64,000 nt of DNA from Kiloniellaceae bacterium (lineage in GTDB: Bacteria > Pseudomonadota > Alphaproteobacteria > Kiloniellales > J153), in the NCBI GenBank assembly GCA_021776175.1, contig JAJFGJ010000037.1, positions 40,309 through 104,308 on the forward strand. Direction: 5' to 3'. This document shows, piece by piece, positions 60,575 through 64,000 of the stretch; the stretch's first letter is position 1, and the number at the start of each line of letters is the position of its first letter. A program made the position numbers and the translations under genes. The notes under the pieces are model-generated. The model had not been told where the DNA came from. It worked only from the letters and a program-made list of their open reading frames with translations, and made no database searches.

Positions 60575-61507
60575 TTATGCGGCCGGCGTCTCGGGTAATC
60601 GTTTGGGCAGTTTCTCCGCCAAAAGCCGGATGTGATCGGGTCCTATGCCGCAGCATCCGCCGACGACCTGGGCGCCCATCTCGACCCATTTGCGCGCTTG
60701 TGCCAGGTAATCCTCAGGCGGGATGATATCCACGAACTGCCATTCCGGCATGATGAAACGGCCGCTGTGCGGGTAGGCCGACACCGGCCCCGGCCAGCGC
60801 CCGCGCAAGACTTCGAGCCCGGGGGCCGTTGCCTCGATATCGCTGTGCATGATCCCCACGAGGGAACCGCCGACCGCCATGACCTTATCCACCGCGTCCG
60901 CCAAGGGCGTATCGATATCTTCGCGGAAAAACAGAACCGTTTCCTCATCGGCCGCCATGCGGCAGGAAAACCCGACCCAGACCGGCAAACCGGTGGCGAG
61001 AGCGGCTTCAAGCGCATAGACCGTGTAAGCCACGTCCTGCATCATTTCCAAGACAATCAGATCGGCGCCGGCCTCGGCGAAAACCTCCGCCTGCTCGCGG
61101 TAACTGGCGAAGGCGACATCGGGCATGACCTGCTTGGCGTCCGCGTTCTCGGCCGCGAAGCTCGACATGGATCCGGCGATCGAAACCTCGCGCCCATCCG
61201 CCGCCCGGTCGCGCGCTTCCTTCGCCAAGTCAATGGCGCGCCGGTTCAGTTCAACCACGCGCTCGCCCAAGGACGCGCGGGCCAGAACATGGCGCGCGGC
61301 GCCGAAGGTATTGGCGATCGTCACCTGTGCCCCGGCGCGGATGTAGTCTTCGTGGATATCGCGAATGATGTCCGGGTGGCTCGCGATCGCGGCCGCGCTC
61401 CAGGCGACTTTATCCATGGGAGCGCCGCGGCGCTGCAACTCGGTACCCATGGCACCGTCGGTTATGATTACCTCACCATTCGCGAGGCGTTGATCAAGAT
61501 TTGACAC
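60575..61507 (-). CDS. homocysteine S-methyltransferase family protein
   Basis: A 310-residue zinc-dependent methyltransferase barrel. The N-terminus has VIITDGAMGTELQRRG, and the three zinc Cys are in WVGFSCRM near residue 178 and GGCCGIGPDH near residue 287. Relatives methylate homocysteine with betaine, S-methylmethionine or other donors; the donor here is not determinable. GTG start with GGGGAG six bases upstream. It is inserted between dnaE and lolD, on the same strand as both, and adds a possible methionine-synthesis route. Confidence 0.88.
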   Translation of the reverse strand: MSNLDQRLANGEVIITDGAMGTELQRRGAPMDKVAWSAAAIASHPDIIRDIHEDYIRAGAQVTIANTFGAARHVLARASLGERVVELNRRAIDLAKEARDRAADGREVSIAGSMSSFAAENADAKQVMPDVAFASYREQAEVFAEAGADLIVLEMMQDVAYTVYALEAALATGLPVWVGFSCRMAADEETVLFFREDIDTPLADAVDKVMAVGGSLVGIMHSDIEATAPGLEVLRGRWPGPVSAYPHSGRFIMPEWQFVDIIPPEDYLAQARKWVEMGAQVVGGCCGIGPDHIRLLAEKLPKRLPETPAA

Positions 61508-61647
61508 GCCCTCTCCCCATCACCCTGTACGGATGCGGGCAAAATTAAGACGCCCACACCACTAATATGTACTCCGGCGACCGTGGCGCGAATCCCCAAT
61601 CCGCGCCTCGCCGACGCGCAGCATAGCGCGGCGGCGGGGTAACGCAA

Positions 61648-62334
61648 TTACAACCCGCCGTTCTCCAGATGCAGGACCCGGTCCATGCGTTTGGCCAGCT
61701 CCGGGTTGTGAGTCGCGATAAGGCCGGCGAGACCGGCATTCCTGACCAGGCCGATCAAGACGTCGAACACACTTTCCGCCGTGTGCGGATCCAGGTTCCC
61801 CGTCGGCTCATCGGCCAGAAGTATCGCCGGCCGGTTGGCCAAGCCTCTGGCGATCGCGACTCTTTGCTGCTCACCGCCGGATAGGCGCGCCGGGCGATGG
61901 TCCGCCCGTTCGCCGAGGCCGACCTGGGCCAGCAACTCCAGCGCCCGCGCATTGGCATCGGCCTTGCGCGCGCCCGCGATCATTTGCGGCAGCGCGATGT
62001 TCTCGGCGGCGGAAAACTCAGGCAAGAGATGATGATACTGATAGACGAAACCGACGGTCCCGCGGCGCAAGGCCGTGCGCGCGCCGTCGTCGAGTTGGGA
62101 TGCCGCCTGCCCGCCGATAATCACGTCGCCGGAGTCGGCGCGCTCCAGCAGCCCGGCGATATGCAGCAGGGTCGACTTCCCGGCCCCAGAGGGGCCGATC
62201 AGACCGACCAGCTCGCCGGCGCGAACCTCGGCTGAAATACCGTTCAGGATGTGCAGGGGCCGCTCGCCCTGATGGAAGGTCTTGACGATCTTGTCCAGCC
62301 GCAAGACCACGTTTCTTTCCGCCCCGTCACTCAT
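61648..62334 (-). CDS. lolD: lipoprotein-releasing ABC transporter ATPase LolD
   Basis: A 228-residue ATPase. Walker A is [11 protein letters not shown] near residue 46, the Q-loop lies in [21 protein letters not shown], the signature is [15 protein letters not shown], and Walker B is [12 protein letters not shown]. It powers release of outer-membrane lipoproteins to LolA. It overlaps lolC by eight bases, so the pair is coupled. The HHLLPEFSA and [10 protein letters not shown] segments are characteristic of LolD over MacB. Confidence 0.95.
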   Translation of the reverse strand: MSDGAERNVVLRLDKIVKTFHQGERPLHILNGISAEVRAGELVGLIGPSGAGKSTLLHIAGLLERADSGDVIIGGQAASQLDDGARTALRRGTVGFVYQYHHLLPEFSAAENIALPQMIAGARKADANARALELLAQVGLGERADHRPARLSGGEQQRVAIARGLANRPAILLADEPTGNLDPHTAESVFDVLIGLVRNAGLAGLIATHNPELAKRMDRVLHLENGGL

Positions 62335-63589
62335 AACGCAGTGCCTCGACCGGATCGAGCCGGGCCGCCCGCCAGGCCGGTATGATAGGCGCGATAAAAG
62401 ACCAGAACAGAGCCATCGAAGTGACTTGCGCGACCTCGATAGGATCGATCACGGCCGGCAGCTGGGACAGGAAATAGATCTCGGCCGAGAACAACTCCGT
62501 TCCGGTCAGGCTTTGCAGAACGGCGCGGATGGTTTCTATGTTGGCCGAGAACATGAGGCCGAGGGCGAAACCGGCCAGGGTTCCCGCGATCCCGATGCTG
62601 GCGCCGCTGGCGAAGAAGATGCGCAAGATCATGCCGCGCGTCGCCCCCATGGTGCGCAGGATCGCGATATCGCGCCCCTTGTCTTTCACCAGCATGATCT
62701 GTCCCGAAAGTATATTGAAGGCCGCGACCAAAATGATGAGCGACAGAATCAGAAACATCACATTGCGCTCGACTTGGATCGCGTTAAAGAAGCTGGAGTT
62801 GGATTGCTGCCAATCCAGGATTCGGAAATCGGCGCCGAGCGCAGCGGCGATTTGCTGCTTGATCAGGCTTACATTGTCCGGGTCGGCGACAAACACTTCG
62901 ACCGCGTTCACCCGCTCCGGCAGGCGGAAAAACAACTGCGCGGCGGAAAGCGGAACATAGAGAAAGGAATTGTCGTACTCGAACATGCCGACCTCGAACA
63001 GGCCGGCGATGCGATAGGTTTTCAGGCGTGGCACCGTGCCGACCACCGTGGTCGTCCCCTGCGGCGAGACGACGGTAATCCCATCGCCGACACGAAGCCT
63101 CATGCGCTGCGCCAAACGGCTGCCCAGCAAGATCGGTTCGCCCCGCCCGGTTCCGCCCGCCACGAAGTCGTCCAGCGACCCGGCCACGATATTGCCGGCG
63201 ATCAGGTCGCGCGCTCTCAAATCTTCCGGCAGGACCCCGCGGATCATACCGCCCGAGGCGGTGCCCTTCGCGGTGACCATGACCTGACCCTCGACGTGGG
63301 CGGTCGCGCTCACCACGCCTTCCAGCGCGCGAATCCGCGCCACCACATCTGGGTAATCCTCAATCGGGCGCGACGCGCCATAGACCGAGAGATGCCCGTT
63401 GACTCCGAGAATTCGGCTCAAGAGCTCGACACGAAAGCCGTTCATAACCGCCATGACGATGATCAGGGTCGCCACGCCCAAGGCGATGCCCAGAAACGAA
63501 AAGGCCGCGATCACCGAGATAAAGCCTTCCTGGCGCCGCGCGCGCAGATAGCGCATGGCGACCAGCCGCTCGAAGGGGCCAAAGATCAT
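62327..63589 (-). CDS. lolC: lipoprotein-releasing ABC transporter permease LolC/LolE
   Basis: A 420-residue permease with one N-terminal membrane helix ([19 protein letters not shown]), a large periplasmic domain (about 50-265) and three C-terminal helices. It begins [20 protein letters not shown], with the conserved MNGFR after the first helix. One permease gene is present, so a LolCE-type homodimer (LolF-like) is possible; a second permease could be elsewhere. It lies between proS and lolD as is usual. Confidence 0.94.
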   Translation of the reverse strand: MIFGPFERLVAMRYLRARRQEGFISVIAAFSFLGIALGVATLIIVMAVMNGFRVELLSRILGVNGHLSVYGASRPIEDYPDVVARIRALEGVVSATAHVEGQVMVTAKGTASGGMIRGVLPEDLRARDLIAGNIVAGSLDDFVAGGTGRGEPILLGSRLAQRMRLRVGDGITVVSPQGTTTVVGTVPRLKTYRIAGLFEVGMFEYDNSFLYVPLSAAQLFFRLPERVNAVEVFVADPDNVSLIKQQIAAALGADFRILDWQQSNSSFFNAIQVERNVMFLILSLIILVAAFNILSGQIMLVKDKGRDIAILRTMGATRGMILRIFFASGASIGIAGTLAGFALGLMFSANIETIRAVLQSLTGTELFSAEIYFLSQLPAVIDPIEVAQVTSMALFWSFIAPIIPAWRAARLDPVEALRYE

Positions 63590-63635
63590 CGGCGGCCGAG
63601 TTTCATATCAAGGAACGCGGCGCCGCTGTCCCCCG

Positions 63636-64000
63636 TCAAGGCATCACCTTGGACAGGGCCGAGTCCAGGGACAGCTCCTCGCGCGCGCCGTCGCGCCGCC
63701 GCTTAAGTTCGACCTTTCCATTCGCGAGGCCGCGCGGACCGACCACGAGCTGCCATGGCAGGCCGATCAAATCCATGTCGGCGAATTTCGTGCCCGCGCG
63801 CTCGTCCCGGTCGTCGTAGAGCACCTCAATACCGGCCCCGCGCAACTTGGCGTAGATATCTTCGCACGCCTTGGCGCAGGCCGCGTCGGCGACCTTTAGA
63901 TTGATCAACCCGACCTTGAAGGGCGCCACCGCCTCGGGCCAGATAATACCGGCCTCGTCGTGGCTGGCCTCGATGATCGCGCCGGCCAGGCGCGAAACGC
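63636..64000 (-). CDS. proS: prolyl-tRNA synthetase, C-terminal part, cut by window end
   Basis: The last 121 codons of proS; the frame stays open to the window edge. Residues read [20 protein letters not shown] then [16 protein letters not shown], the start of the anticodon-binding domain, and end in DSALSKVMP. This C-terminus, without a zinc extension, matches the short alphaproteobacterial ProRS form. It is upstream of lolC on the same strand, 46 bp away. Confidence 0.93.
   Translation of the reverse strand, partial: VSRLAGAIIEASHDEAGIIWPEAVAPFKVGLINLKVADAACAKACEDIYAKLRGAGIEVLYDDRDERAGTKFADMDLIGLPWQLVVGPRGLANGKVELKRRRDGAREELSLDSALSKVMP

Noticed and set aside
61508..61647. SAM riboswitch before the homocysteine methyltransferase
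   Set aside because: I find no SAM-I, SAM-II or SAH-type conserved core in the 140 bases; only a normal ribosome site is clear.
62282..63706. 474-codon plus-strand frame opposite lolC
   Set aside because: Composition rich in His, Arg, Asp and Gln and no domain; it is the shadow of lolC and spans its ends.

Overview
The window is a GC-rich chromosomal segment from an alphaproteobacterium, most likely in or near the Rhodospirillales; I cannot name a genus. The evidence is gene order and lineage traits: a pyruvate dehydrogenase cluster whose E1-beta carries its own lipoyl domain, a LexA gene behind a GAAC-N7-GAAC box, LpxI in the lpx cluster, and the chains tpiA-secG-pyrG-kdsA-eno-ftsB-pdh-lipA and trpE/G/D/C-moaC-moeA-lexA-comEC-gltX-gltA. 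Nearly all the DNA is coding. No gap exceeds about 300 bases, and I see no insertion sequence, integrase, tRNA, rRNA or CRISPR array. Both ends cut genes: cinA/pncC on the left and proS on the right.

Layout. 1-8200: end of cinA, a CPBP membrane protease, a COQ10-like protein, lipA, lpdA, pdhC, pdhB, pdhA and ftsB. Lipoate synthase sits beside the lipoylated complex it serves. 8338-11337: accessory genes (an enolase-superfamily sugar-acid dehydratase-like enzyme, a GMC oxidoreductase, a tiny basic protein). 11536-21252: core genes eno, kdsA, pyrG, secG and tpiA. They are interrupted by a secreted metallo-beta-lactamase-fold protein, a class III cyclase with a small CMD-family protein, an arsR-acr3 arsenite efflux unit, and an Fe(II)/2-oxoglutarate oxygenase resembling the HalD/BesD family. 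21477-33894: ppiD-trpE, then a 5-kb accessory block (class III aminotransferase with divergent MocR regulator, polysaccharide deacetylase, CueR-like regulator), then trpG-trpD-trpC-moaC-moeA with overlapping or abutting genes.

33973-41671: lexA with its SOS box, comEC, glnS, gltX and gltA, closed by a strong bidirectional terminator. 41758-60526, all on the minus strand: dnaE, rpsB, tsf, pyrH, frr, uppS, cdsA, dxr, rseP, bamA, skp, lpxD, fabZ, lpxA, lpxI, lpxB and finally gloA. This run links translation, isoprenoid and phospholipid precursors, outer-membrane protein assembly and lipid A synthesis. 60575-64000: a homocysteine methyltransferase-like gene, lolD, lolC and the end of proS.

The main pattern is a conserved essential backbone with small accessory cassettes inserted at gene boundaries. 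The most interesting are the HalD/BesD-like oxygenase with an intact HxD iron site, the MocR/aminotransferase pair with a dyad over the regulator's start codon, the arsR-acr3 unit with a probable leaderless arsR, and the enolase-superfamily/GMC pair. I found no clear multi-gene system of an undescribed type. Starts were moved inward from the longest reading frame where ribosome sites, overlaps or family length supported it.
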